Positions 1 to 9,210 of a DNA stretch of 64,000 nucleotides are shown here, one piece after another (the first letter of the stretch is position 1; the number at the start of each line of letters is the position of its first letter). This DNA is from Cyclobacteriaceae bacterium (lineage in GTDB: Bacteria; Bacteroidota; Bacteroidia; Cytophagales; Cyclobacteriaceae): positions 310,001-374,000 of the forward strand of contig JAHBUC010000003.1 of assembly GCA_019638275.1 (NCBI GenBank), written 5' to 3'. The position numbers and the translations under genes are program-made. Below the pieces are notes generated by a model. It did no database searches. It was not told the DNA's origin and saw only the letters and a program-made list of their open reading frames with translations.

Positions 1-35
1 GCGACCGGTTAGTGAAGCATTTAAGCAGTGAAAAG

Positions 36-54
36 GGGACATAACATTTGTCCC
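36..54. other. Short hairpin near the window start
   Basis: GGGACA (36-41) and TGTCCC (49-54) pair around a 7-nt loop. A T-rich run follows about ten bases later, so this could be the weakened terminator of a gene to the left of the window. The T-run is too far away for a confident terminator call. Confidence 0.3.
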
Positions 55-194
55 GACCCTTCCTTTTTTTCAAATACGCTGCAAAGCATACTAAATTTAA
101 GCTTTTATACTTTGCGTTAGGTCAGTGTTTCACTTTAACGAAACCGCAACCGTTTTCTTTACTTTTTCAATAAATTTTGTACTTTTCAGGGAAG

Positions 195-208
195 TACGAA
201 TGTTCGTA
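195..208. promoter_or_regulatory. Perfect inverted repeat upstream of TonB receptor (candidate operator)
   Basis: TACGAA and TTCGTA flank a TG centre, giving a 14-bp dyad 63 bp before the receptor start at 271. A 2-nt loop is too short for a stable RNA hairpin, so a dimeric regulator site is the better reading. No regulator for it can be named from the window. Confidence 0.4.
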
Positions 209-270
209 TTGTCATTTTTATTAACACAACTATTTAATTCCAAGAAACCAACCATTTTAAAGAAAACTGT

Positions 271-3027
271 ATGGAGAAGTTTTACAAACGTTCGATGGGG
301 CTCATGCTAACAATGCTGCTGGCCGCCACGATTGCCTATGCACAAACGACCGTTTCCGGATCGGTCAAGGATGAGGCAGGAAACCCCGTTCCGGGTATTA
401 ACATCAAAGTAAAGGGAACAGTAGCCGGAACAATCAGTGATGTAAGAGGTAACTTTAGTGTAACTACTTCACAGGCACCCCCGATTGTATTGGAGTTTTC
501 GTTTATCGGTTTTATCACTCAGGAAATTCAAATTACCGATGCAAATACCACAGGGCTTAATGTAACCATGAGGGAAAACGTTGAAACCCTGGGAGAAGTA
601 GTTGTGGTTGGCACAAGCCGTGGCGAAGAGTCATTTATGAAAGCTCCGGTAACCGTTGAGAAAATTGATATTCTCGCTATTCAACAAACAACTGCTCCCG
701 ATTTCTTTGACGCACTCGCTAACGTGAAAGGTGTTCAGGTTAATTCAGGCAGTTTAAACTTTACACAAGTGAACACGCGTGGATTTGCCTCCATTGCAAA
801 CGTACGTTTTGTTCAATTGGTAGATGGAATGGACACCTCCGCACCCCTGCTGAACTTCCCGACAGGAAACATTGTAGCGATGAGCGAACTTGATGCCGAA
901 AGCATGGAACTTGTACCGGGCGCTGCATCGGCACTTTACGGACCAAACGCATTCAACGGTATTCTGATGATGAAGAGTAAGAGTCCGTTTGAATATCAGG
1001 GTTTAAGCGCCATGTTCAAAGGAGGTATTACTACATCCGATGCGCAAGGCGAAAGCTTCCCGATGTACAATTTTGCTGTTCGCTATGCGAAAGCTTTTAA
1101 TAATAAGTTTGCGTTCAAAGTTAACTTCTCATTAATGCAGGCTACCGACTGGAAGAGCAACGATTATAGAACTGATCGCTTACGCCCGGAGTCAACTGTT
1201 GATTTAAGTGGTACACCAAACTTCGATGGTCTAAACCTGTATGGTGATGAAACTCCTATTCCAGTTCCCATTGGCGGAACTTTTGGTACGCTTGATTTAA
1301 GAAGAACAGGCTTCCGCGAAGAGGACATACTCGATAACGATGAAGCCAGAAGCATGAAGGCGGATGTTGCCTTTCATTATAAACTCACAGATAAAATGGA
1401 GTTGCTATACAATTGGCGTTTTGGTGGTGGTAGCTCCATCTATCAGGGAACAGAGAAATATGCACTGCGTGACTTTACACAACAATTCCACAAACTTGAA
1501 TTGAAGGGCTCAAACTTCTTTGTACGTGGGTATATGACAGAAACCAAAGATGGTGATTCATGGAACATGAGTGCACAAGGAGGTTTTATGAATGAATATT
1601 ACAGCCCTACTGCTTCCAAGTGGGCTCCGGAATATGCACAAACCTACGTGTTGGCCATGCAAGGCTATGTGCCAGGTGTGCCCGCAGGGAATCCTGAGGC
1701 CGCTCATGCTGCAGCACGTAATTACGCAGATAGGGATCGACCTCAACCCGGGTCTCCAGGTTTCAGAGATTTGGTCAATCAGGTTCGCGGCAACCTATTT
1801 CAACGCACACCTCCAGGATCATCTTTCGTGGATAATTCCAGGCTTTATCATGGTGAATTCAATTATCAGTTTAAGCAAATTGAAGCGGTTGATTTTATGG
1901 TGGGTGGCAACTTCCGCCAGTATGATCTATTCAGTGATGGTACTGTATTTAACGAAGACCCCGAAGGTGACGGTAATGAGCGCATTAAAATCAATGAATT
2001 TGGTTTCTATGGCCAGGTAGCCAAAACATTAGGTGAATCATTGCGACTGACCGCATCATTACGTTACGATAAAAATGAAAACTTTGATGGGCAGGTAACA
2101 CCCCGTTTCTCGGCCGTGTATACCTTCAGCGAAACACACAACATCAGGGCATCTTATCAAACCGGCTTCCGCAATCCGGATACACAAGCACAGTTCATTT
2201 TCTTCCCTTCATCGGGAGGCACATTGCTAGGCAGTACGGAAGCAAATGCCTCACGTTACGGCATACACAATGGTGGCGCATGGACACGCGAATCATATAA
2301 TGCATACCGTGCTTCAGGCGGATCATTAGATCCTAACACAGGAGCGCCTACTGGCGGTAATCCTACCCTGTTGCAAACAATTGATCTTCCCTATGTGGCG
2401 CCAGAAAAGCTCACTGCCTTTGAAATTGGCTACAAGGGAAGTTTCAATAACAAAATGCTGGTTGACGTTAATGGATACTACACGATTTACAAAGACTTTA
2501 TAGGTGGAGAAATTGTGGTAAGTAAGGAAGCTGCCACACATCAGGGAAATCAAATAAATGCCGGCTCGCTTTTCTCACCTTATGTTAACAATCCTTCAAA
2601 TGTAAACTCTTATGGATTTGGTTTGGGCCTCGAGTACAAATTACTGAAAGGTTACACCCTCAGCGGCTCCTACAATTATGCTACGTTTGAAGAAGATGCA
2701 GACAGCTTCATCTCCGGATTTAACATGCCGGAAAATAAAATTAACGTGGGAATTGGAAACAGAAGAATTAATAAAACCAACCTCGGTTTCAACATCAACT
2801 TCCGCTGGCAGGATGCTTACCTGTGGGAATCTTCGTTCGGTAGCTGGAATGTACCGGAATTCGGAGTATTGGATGCACAAGTCAGTTACAGGTTACCTGC
2901 AATTAAAACCGTTGCCAAATTGGGAGGAACCAACCTATTGGGTGGTGACTACCGTACCAACTTCGGTGCACCATTTGTAGGCCAGCAATTCTACATCTCA
3001 CTTACGTTTGATGAATTCTTTAGATAA
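271..3027 (+). CDS. TonB-dependent outer-membrane receptor
   Basis: An outer-membrane active transporter driven by the TonB-ExbBD system; the substrate is unknown. The 918-residue protein starts with a signal peptide ending near Ala-Tyr-Ala-Gln (about residue 25). A carboxypeptidase D regulatory-like domain (about 26-110) follows, as is typical of Bacteroidota receptors. Next come a plug domain (about 120-245, with the motif ALYGPNAFNGILMM) and a long beta-barrel ending in an aromatic C-terminus (DEFFR). It is followed after 33 bp by a secreted SGNH-like lipoprotein, so the two are probably co-transcribed. This pairing resembles SusC/SusD-type partnerships, but the partner is not a SusD family member. 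Confidence 0.93.
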   Translation: MEKFYKRSMGLMLTMLLAATIAYAQTTVSGSVKDEAGNPVPGINIKVKGTVAGTISDVRGNFSVTTSQAPPIVLEFSFIGFITQEIQITDANTTGLNVTMRENVETLGEVVVVGTSRGEESFMKAPVTVEKIDILAIQQTTAPDFFDALANVKGVQVNSGSLNFTQVNTRGFASIANVRFVQLVDGMDTSAPLLNFPTGNIVAMSELDAESMELVPGAASALYGPNAFNGILMMKSKSPFEYQGLSAMFKGGITTSDAQGESFPMYNFAVRYAKAFNNKFAFKVNFSLMQATDWKSNDYRTDRLRPESTVDLSGTPNFDGLNLYGDETPIPVPIGGTFGTLDLRRTGFREEDILDNDEARSMKADVAFHYKLTDKMELLYNWRFGGGSSIYQGTEKYALRDFTQQFHKLELKGSNFFVRGYMTETKDGDSWNMSAQGGFMNEYYSPTASKWAPEYAQTYVLAMQGYVPGVPAGNPEAAHAAARNYADRDRPQPGSPGFRDLVNQVRGNLFQRTPPGSSFVDNSRLYHGEFNYQFKQIEAVDFMVGGNFRQYDLFSDGTVFNEDPEGDGNERIKINEFGFYGQVAKTLGESLRLTASLRYDKNENFDGQVTPRFSAVYTFSETHNIRASYQTGFRNPDTQAQFIFFPSSGGTLLGSTEANASRYGIHNGGAWTRESYNAYRASGGSLDPNTGAPTGGNPTLLQTIDLPYVAPEKLTAFEIGYKGSFNNKMLVDVNGYYTIYKDFIGGEIVVSKEAATHQGNQINAGSLFSPYVNNPSNVNSYGFGLGLEYKLLKGYTLSGSYNYATFEEDADSFISGFNMPENKINVGIGNRRINKTNLGFNINFRWQDAYLWESSFGSWNVPEFGVLDAQVSYRLPAIKTVAKLGGTNLLGGDYRTNFGAPFVGQQFYISLTFDEFFR

Positions 3028-3060
3028 TCGGTATAAACAAAGTATTAAATCAAAGAGATT

Positions 3061-4659
3061 ATGAAAAAGTTTAATTACATATCACTGGCGTTTTTAACCC
3101 TGATTTTTATGGGAGCCTGTGAACAAGAGGTGATGACGCTTACGCAACCAGAACCTAACACCACCAATATCGGTCCGGATCCATGTGCGGGTGGTGCGGG
3201 TACAGCTAGTTTTACAAAATTTATAGCTATCGGCAACTCATTTGTCGCTGGGGTTCAGGGGGGTGCCTTATTTAATGATGGACAAACAAATTCTCTCCCT
3301 GCCATCATCAATAAACAACTGGCTTGTGCTGGAGGAACTGCAACATTTAATCAGCCTAATATCAATGCCACTTTAGGTTGGAATTTATTCGTTACTCAAC
3401 CCTTTCTTTCTGACAACACTAAGCCTGTACTGGGAAGACTTCGTTTGCAAGGAACTCCTCCACGTCCTACTCCCCAAGCTTATGCTGCTGGAGTATTAGA
3501 AGCTGTACCGAATCCGGCAGCCAATCCGGGTTTTATTTATACTGGTGGAAAAGCTACCTTAAATAATTTTGGAATCCCCGCAATTGTTCTGGGTCAATCA
3601 CTAATAACTCAGACAGGTGCTTGGGCTGGTGCAGGTGTTGATCCTAGATTTAGCCCATTCTACGGACGCCTTGCACCACCTCCTGGTGGAACCTCTACTT
3701 TAATTGGAGATGCTGCAGCGGCTGGCGGATCATTCTTTTTGTTTTGGCTTGGGTTGGATGACTTCTTTCTCCATGCAGCATTTGGTGGCGATCCTTCATT
3801 GGCACCCCTAACAAATGCGTCAGGAGGTACACCTACAGATTTTGACTTTCAATATACAGCAGCCATTACATCACTACTCGGATCAAATGCAGAGTTAAAA
3901 GGTGTTGTAGGCAATTTTCCTGACATCTTTAAAATGCCTCATTTTACTTCAGTTCCATATAACGCAATCCCGCTTGACGCCCCTACAGCCGCGGGTGTTA
4001 CTGCACAATTGGCAAATAACTACAATGCATTTTTAGATGGTATGGTTGGTGTAGCTGCGGGTTTCACACAGGAAGAAGCTGATAGGCGAAAACTAACATA
4101 TGTTGCCGGAGCCAATAAAATATTGATGAATGATGAAACATTGACTGATCTAAGTGCTTATATGGCAGGTCCCTATGCTGGACTTGCACCTTATGCGAGA
4201 GCTCGTCAAACCACATCAACTGATATTATCCCATTATCAACAGGTTCCATATTAGGCACAAATGGAACCTTTGGTGTACTCGGAGTATCCGAACCTGTAT
4301 CTGATAGGTATGTATTAATTCCTAGTGAGATCCAAGCAATTAATAATGCACGAACTGCTTATAATACTATCGTTGCAGGTATAGTTGCAGCTAATACAAC
4401 AAAACTTGCCTTAGCTGATGTTGATGCTGCTTTAAATGCATTGATCACTGCACAGGCAGGTGTTTCGAATGGTGTAACCATTACACCAAACATTAACCCG
4501 CCTACTGGTATTTATTCCGAGGATGGTGTTCACCCGAATACAAGAGGCTACGCATTTTTAGCAAACGTATTTATCGATGCCATTAATGCCAAGTTCGGTT
4601 CTACCATTCCCAGGGCTAACCTGGCTAAATACCCTGCTACAGGCTTACCGCTTCCTTAA
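3061..4659 (+). CDS. SGNH/GDSL-hydrolase-like lipoprotein
   Basis: Probably a surface or periplasmic esterase-like lipoprotein working with the receptor upstream. The signal peptide ends in a lipobox (FMGAC, Cys near residue 20). Residues about 54-62 (AIGNSFVAG) match block I of SGNH hydrolases, with Ser in the nucleophile position. EDGVHPNTRGYAFLAN near the C-terminus matches block V, the Asp-x-x-His catalytic pair. The 532 residues include a long low-complexity Ala/Gly-rich middle, larger than a minimal SGNH domain. The gene sits 33 bp after the TonB receptor and ends at a strong terminator. Enzyme activity and substrate are not predictable; the fold assignment rests on the two catalytic blocks. 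Confidence 0.75.
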   Translation: MKKFNYISLAFLTLIFMGACEQEVMTLTQPEPNTTNIGPDPCAGGAGTASFTKFIAIGNSFVAGVQGGALFNDGQTNSLPAIINKQLACAGGTATFNQPNINATLGWNLFVTQPFLSDNTKPVLGRLRLQGTPPRPTPQAYAAGVLEAVPNPAANPGFIYTGGKATLNNFGIPAIVLGQSLITQTGAWAGAGVDPRFSPFYGRLAPPPGGTSTLIGDAAAAGGSFFLFWLGLDDFFLHAAFGGDPSLAPLTNASGGTPTDFDFQYTAAITSLLGSNAELKGVVGNFPDIFKMPHFTSVPYNAIPLDAPTAAGVTAQLANNYNAFLDGMVGVAAGFTQEEADRRKLTYVAGANKILMNDETLTDLSAYMAGPYAGLAPYARARQTTSTDIIPLSTGSILGTNGTFGVLGVSEPVSDRYVLIPSEIQAINNARTAYNTIVAGIVAANTTKLALADVDAALNALITAQAGVSNGVTITPNINPPTGIYSEDGVHPNTRGYAFLANVFIDAINAKFGSTIPRANLAKYPATGLPLP

Positions 4660-4683
4660 GGCATTGGTCACCACAACATCAGA

Positions 4684-4712
4684 AAGGCTGCCCCACGAAG
4701 GCAGCCTTTTTT
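4684..4712 (+). terminator. Rho-independent terminator after the SGNH lipoprotein gene
   Basis: AAGGCTGCC (4684-4692) and GGCAGCCTT (4700-4708) form a perfect 9-bp stem with a 7-nt loop, followed by a T-run to 4712. It closes the TonB receptor/lipoprotein unit 24 bp past the stop codon. Confidence 0.9.
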
Positions 4713-4856
4713 CTTTCCTTAACATTTGAAAATCCGCTTCAATAGGTTCCCAAAACAGGATATTAAGAATCAAAAAACCGCAAAATCAGCGCTGTATAAG
4801 GCTTTTTGGAAACTGGCTCTTGGTTTGCGTCAGGTGTATGCTTTACGCTACCCCTT

Positions 4857-5129
4857 ATGTTTACAAAATTCTTTTTTCAACGCTTTTCCCCCAGCCAGCA
4901 ACTGACCTACCTGCGCAGCAAAGGAACCCTGATCGGTAAACAAATCCGTAACAGTTGCCATTACTCGCTGTACATGGTAAAAGGATTTTTTGTTGAGGTG
5001 ATGTTTCCTTCAGCCGACCCGGAAGCGCAGCCGCAAAAAATTCAGGTATTCTCAAACCTCGAAAGCCTTACCTCATACCTTAACCACGAGGCACGTGAAG
5101 GCTGGCGCAAGCCCAACAATGTACTGTAA
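4857..5129 (+). CDS. Small conserved-looking protein of unknown function
   Basis: I do not recognise this 90-residue protein. The ATG at 4857 is preferred over the ATG at 4806, because the extra N-terminal 17 residues look like untranslated sequence. It starts with a basic and aromatic stretch (MFTKFFFQRF) and ends in a hydrophilic segment with a possible short amphipathic helix (about 60-85). The wording of residues about 35-55 (SLYMVKGFFVEVMFPSADPE) suggests a small beta-sheet domain. No signal peptide or membrane segment is visible. It converges on the YdcF-like gene with an 8-bp gap and no obvious terminator between them. Confidence 0.6.
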   Translation: MFTKFFFQRFSPSQQLTYLRSKGTLIGKQIRNSCHYSLYMVKGFFVEVMFPSADPEAQPQKIQVFSNLESLTSYLNHEAREGWRKPNNVL

Positions 5130-5137
5130 GCATTGCA

Positions 5138-5902
5138 CTACAGGTAGCCCGCAAGCCGATAGGCAATAACCCCCACCCACTCCTTAAATAATTTCTGCCA
5201 GATATTGAGTGCTTCAATTTTTGGCACCAGCAACACATCGGGCGTGAAATAGCGCGGATGGGTGAAGAAATCTGTACTGAACGGATCAGCCGATATCCCT
5301 GCCTTTGTAAAACATCCTTCCGACCTGCGCATGTGAAAGGCTGAGGTGATCAACAACACGCGTGCAGTGTCCTGTTCAGCAAGCATACCTTTAACATTAC
5401 GTGCCGATTCAGCCGTATTGCGCGATTCATTTTCAATTAAAATATCTTCCTTCGGTACGCCCATCAATTCAAGCGATTTTACAATATCATCTGCTTCTCT
5501 CCGACCACTGGTTACCAGCCGTCCGCTACCCCCTGCTACCAATACGTTCCGTACAATGCCCCGCTTGTATAAGTCAACCGTGTGCACCACACGATCAGCG
5601 CCTCGTTGAAAATAAACCCGGTCATCAGGTTGATTATCCGTGCTGGTAACGCCTGTAAGCAATATGCCATATTCATAGACACGTTCAATTTTTGAAAAGG
5701 GTGTTGGCGGTATTTCCCACAGGCGCATTACTTCATTGGCAATAAAATCATTAGAGAAAAACAACAACAGCACAATGGCCGTGTTAAACAACCTGCGCTT
5801 CCAAACCGGCTTTTTAATTAACAAAGAGGTTACGAGCAACAGGCAAACCCAAACCAGCGGAGATGTTAAATACCCGAGTATTTTCGACAACGTGAAAAAC
5901 AT
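5138..5902 (-). CDS. YdcF/SanA-like (DUF218) membrane-anchored protein
   Basis: A 254-residue protein of the DUF218 family (YdcF/SanA/ElyC relatives), whose known members act at the cell envelope. Two hydrophobic segments at about 10-27 and 36-55 anchor it in the inner membrane. The DUF218 core follows, with YGILLTGVT near 78-86, VLVAGGSGR near 120-128 and LLITSAFHMRRSEGCF near 183-198; the last is the family's most recognisable block. The start at 5902 puts the first membrane helix right at the N-terminus. It is a single gene convergent with its left neighbour and separated by about 150 bp from the ABC gene. The molecular role is unknown for most members. Confidence 0.8.
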   Translation of the reverse strand: MFFTLSKILGYLTSPLVWVCLLLVTSLLIKKPVWKRRLFNTAIVLLLFFSNDFIANEVMRLWEIPPTPFSKIERVYEYGILLTGVTSTDNQPDDRVYFQRGADRVVHTVDLYKRGIVRNVLVAGGSGRLVTSGRREADDIVKSLELMGVPKEDILIENESRNTAESARNVKGMLAEQDTARVLLITSAFHMRRSEGCFTKAGISADPFSTDFFTHPRYFTPDVLLVPKIEALNIWQKLFKEWVGVIAYRLAGYL

Positions 5903-6049
5903 GTCAGATTATCCTGATCAGGATAAGGAGCAACAGAATCAACAATAAAACGATCATAGTGGCTGACGGTTTGGACAAAATTAATGGAATTCACCGGAAC
6001 CGGAAATACTTCGCCCGGCAACCTGACTACTGTAGATTCAATACAGGGT

Positions 6050-9000
6050 TTAAACCCTGCGGTTCAAGGGGTTAGAAAGATTACCAAACCCATCAATAAT
6101 TCTGCGCAACACATCAAAATATAAGGCAATTGCCAATACCCACGTCATCGACCAGATAACCCCGGTATTGAAAAACAGGGTATCAATATTCATGTTCAGG
6201 AAATGCTTTTTAGGCATGTAGAACTGGGCATCGAAATCGATAACATGATCCGGATCCGGGTCTTTATAAATCGGGTAAATCTTTTGAATCAGTTTACCAT
6301 CCTTTTCAATAATCCGATGGGTTTCGGTAAGGTTTTTCACAAAGTCAGTAATGGCTTCGTTTCGGTACCCATCGCGAAGTTTCTGGTACGCACGCTCTTT
6401 CTCCGGAGTATCGGTCATTAATGTAATCTTCTTTTCCTTTTCGCCATCGGCTTTATTGTACCGGTTAATGTACAACCTGCGCAGGTTACCCAGAAAGGTG
6501 ATGGCCTCGCTATACGTGGTGGAGTCGAAATGATTGGCATCCAGTCTGTCAATCCACGCATAATGCTCTCTTCCAACGGCTTCTGCTTCTCGCAAAATTT
6601 CACCGCGCAGCAGGTTAAGGTCGGAGTTGTACTTTCGTTTCAGTTCGGAGTCTTCTGATTTTTGGTTGGCCAGGCAAAATTGCAGTTTGCTTTCCAGCTC
6701 AGGAATGAAATAAATTTTCCGGTAATCGGCATCTGCCATAACCTTATCGTACACGTAGAATTCCTGCTCGTACTTATTGTCCTTAAACTGGGTTACCATG
6801 GCAGCCTCAAACGCCCAGCGCGATGCCATAATATCGCCCACAAACGGAACCGTTGCCGTGTTGCCAATAACAGGATTGAGTTTATCAAACTTCACCACCA
6901 CTCCGCTAAGAATGAGTTGTGGAATGATCAGCAGCGGAATTAAAATGTATATCGTTACAGCCGAATTAAAAGCAGAAGAAATATTTAACCCCAGCGTATT
7001 GGCAAAACAGGAAACTGCAAACAATATCAACCAATGCTCGAATAGCATTCCCCGTATTTCAAGAATGTAATTCCCCACCAGCACGAACGTGAGGGTTTGA
7101 ATAGCCGACAATAAAAACAAGATGCCAATTTTCGACAGCAGGTAACTGCTTCTGCTCAAATGCAAAAATGCTTCGCGTTTCAGAATTTTACGGTCGCGAA
7201 TAATTTCTTCAGCACTTACGGTTAGCCCCATAAACAAGGCTACGATAACGCTCATGAATAAATAAGCCGGCAGGTTCAGGTTCTTGGCAAAAATATAACT
7301 GCTTTGCAGCTTATCATCAACGTTGTAAAACCGTACAATAAATGCCAGGATAAAGGCCAGTAAAGGAGCTTCCAGTAAATTAATGATCATGTACTGGCGA
7401 TTGTGAATTTTCGCCTGCAGGTCGCGGAGCGAGAACAATTTTATCTGCTTTAAACGACCCGGTATGCGCAGTGTAGATTGCACAGGCTTCTCAGAGACGG
7501 ATCCCAACGCATGCGTGCCCGACTGCTTGTACATGGCAAACCACTGTTCAGGCGACACTTTACGCTCATGGGTAAACTGGCCATACTCATTGATCACCTT
7601 GGTTTCAATGATGTTGAATATCTGTTCGGGGTTAACGTTTCCGCACTCATGGCACTCGCCCACATCGCTATTAATCATGTCGATGGCGCGTTTGAAATAC
7701 ACGATTGCATCAACCGGGTTGCCGTAATAAATCTGATATCCGCCCGTATCCAAAATAAGCAGGCGATCAAATTTTTTAAATATGTCGGACGAAGGCTGAT
7801 GGATAACGGCAAACACCAATTTGCCCTTCAGTGAAAGTTCCTTCAGCAAATCAATTATATTTTCTGAGTCGCGTGAAGACAGACCACTGGTTGGTTCATC
7901 GCAAAAGAGTATAGCGGGTTCGCGCAGCAATTCAAGCCCGATATTCAGGCGCTTGCGTTGCCCGCCACTGATGGTCTTTTGAAGCGGTGATCCTACCTTC
8001 AAATCCTTGCGTTCGGCCAACCCCAGGTCTTCCAGGGTTTTCATCACCAGGGCATCAATCTTGTCGTCAGGTAAATCACTGAAACAAAGCTTGGCTGCAT
8101 AATAGAGGTTTTGGTATACGGTAAGATCTTCTATCAGCAGGTCATCCTGAGGCACAAACCCGATTACGCCTTCAATTTTTTCAGGCTCTTTGTGAATATC
8201 AATACCGTTAATCAACACCTGCCCTTTAGTTGGTTTCTCAGAGCCATTCAGCACATGCAGCAAGGTTGATTTACCCGATCCGCTGGCACCCATCAGTGCC
8301 ACCAGGTTCCCCGATTCTTCCGCGAGGTTCACTTCCTGTAGGCCAATGCCACCATTTTTAAATTTGAAATGAATATCCGTTGCTTCGAAAGAGATGCGCT
8401 CACCCGTATCCAATCGCTTGAAGCGGCTCAGCACATCGCCATAGTAAACCGGTTCATCTTTCTCCCATCGCAGTGTGCTGCCTACACTTAACACCTGAAT
8501 GGAACCTGAACGAAACGGAACACCGTTCAAATACACATCCGACTTACCCACATATTTTACCAGGTACAATTCAGCCTGTTGCAGGTAAAGTACTTCAACA
8601 AATCCCTTAAGGTTTTTTCTGCGAATGTGCAGCGCCTGTTTAAATGCAGAATCTTCCTTTAAATCGATGATGAGCAAACCCGGATGATCAAGATGTGCCG
8701 ACTCTTGTCCGGCTAAAAATGTTTTTATGCTTTCGAGATCTGATGAACTGATCTTAAATGACTCACAAATCAGCAACATCATTTCCTGCTCCCGATCCGT
8801 GATTACAGAATCGGCCAGTATAAGGCGCACCAACTCCAACACAACCACATACTTTTGCTTTTGCGCAAGGCCCTGGTTGATCTCGGCACAAATTCGCTTA
8901 ATGTTGAACGCATCTTCAACACCCTCCTGCTTTCCGGTGTTCTTCACAAAATCGTCAAACACATTCAGGTACGAATCGACTTTGGCTTCATTCAGGTGTT

Positions 9001-9106
9001 CACGCAGAAAAATCCTGACCTGCTCACGCTCCTGCCGGGTTACTTCATCCTGACGGGCAACTACGGCAAAAAGTCTGAGAAGGGCTTTGAGAATTTCTTC
9101 GCTCAT
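6050..9106 (-). CDS. TerB - FHA-like - ABC ATPase - ABC-2 permease fusion protein
   Basis: A complete half-transporter of the ABCG/White type with extra N-terminal domains; the exported substrate is unknown. Residues 1-130 are all-helical and resemble TerB (tellurite-resistance-associated) domains. Residues about 150-235 form a beta-rich segment resembling an FHA fold (VYLNGVPFRSGS). The ATPase has Walker A GASGSGKST at 273-281, signature ISGGQRKR at about 379-386 and Walker B AILFCDEPTSGL at about 398-409. A CxxC pair (GECHECGN) lies near 487. The ABC-2 membrane region starts near residue 575, with a large soluble segment between its last helices. At 1018 residues it is much longer than a plain ABCG half-transporter. 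It is monocistronic, about 100 bp from the next gene. Confidence 0.85.
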   Translation of the reverse strand: MSEEILKALLRLFAVVARQDEVTRQEREQVRIFLREHLNEAKVDSYLNVFDDFVKNTGKQEGVEDAFNIKRICAEINQGLAQKQKYVVVLELVRLILADSVITDREQEMMLLICESFKISSSDLESIKTFLAGQESAHLDHPGLLIIDLKEDSAFKQALHIRRKNLKGFVEVLYLQQAELYLVKYVGKSDVYLNGVPFRSGSIQVLSVGSTLRWEKDEPVYYGDVLSRFKRLDTGERISFEATDIHFKFKNGGIGLQEVNLAEESGNLVALMGASGSGKSTLLHVLNGSEKPTKGQVLINGIDIHKEPEKIEGVIGFVPQDDLLIEDLTVYQNLYYAAKLCFSDLPDDKIDALVMKTLEDLGLAERKDLKVGSPLQKTISGGQRKRLNIGLELLREPAILFCDEPTSGLSSRDSENIIDLLKELSLKGKLVFAVIHQPSSDIFKKFDRLLILDTGGYQIYYGNPVDAIVYFKRAIDMINSDVGECHECGNVNPEQIFNIIETKVINEYGQFTHERKVSPEQWFAMYKQSGTHALGSVSEKPVQSTLRIPGRLKQIKLFSLRDLQAKIHNRQYMIINLLEAPLLAFILAFIVRFYNVDDKLQSSYIFAKNLNLPAYLFMSVIVALFMGLTVSAEEIIRDRKILKREAFLHLSRSSYLLSKIGILFLLSAIQTLTFVLVGNYILEIRGMLFEHWLILFAVSCFANTLGLNISSAFNSAVTIYILIPLLIIPQLILSGVVVKFDKLNPVIGNTATVPFVGDIMASRWAFEAAMVTQFKDNKYEQEFYVYDKVMADADYRKIYFIPELESKLQFCLANQKSEDSELKRKYNSDLNLLRGEILREAEAVGREHYAWIDRLDANHFDSTTYSEAITFLGNLRRLYINRYNKADGEKEKKITLMTDTPEKERAYQKLRDGYRNEAITDFVKNLTETHRIIEKDGKLIQKIYPIYKDPDPDHVIDFDAQFYMPKKHFLNMNIDTLFFNTGVIWSMTWVLAIALYFDVLRRIIDGFGNLSNPLNRRV

Positions 9107-9165
9107 ACGGGGGCTGAATTAATTCATTAAAGATAGTAAAGAACTGTAGTTATGATAAAAAAATA

Positions 9166-9183
9166 GGGCCGTGTTTACGGCCC
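9166..9183 (-). terminator. Terminator for the minus-strand lipoprotein gene
   Basis: GGGCCGT (9166-9172) and ACGGCCC (9177-9183) form a 7-bp stem with a GTTT loop. Read on the minus strand, it is followed by a T-run just past 9166, which fits an intrinsic terminator for the gene ending at 9211. Confidence 0.85.
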
Positions 9184-9210
9184 CATTGAATTTTTCTGTT
9201 CAGTTAATGC

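Noticed and set aside
1592..2020. 142-codon plus-strand frame within the first TonB receptor
   Set aside because: Lies wholly inside the receptor gene in another frame and has no family resemblance; a shadow frame.
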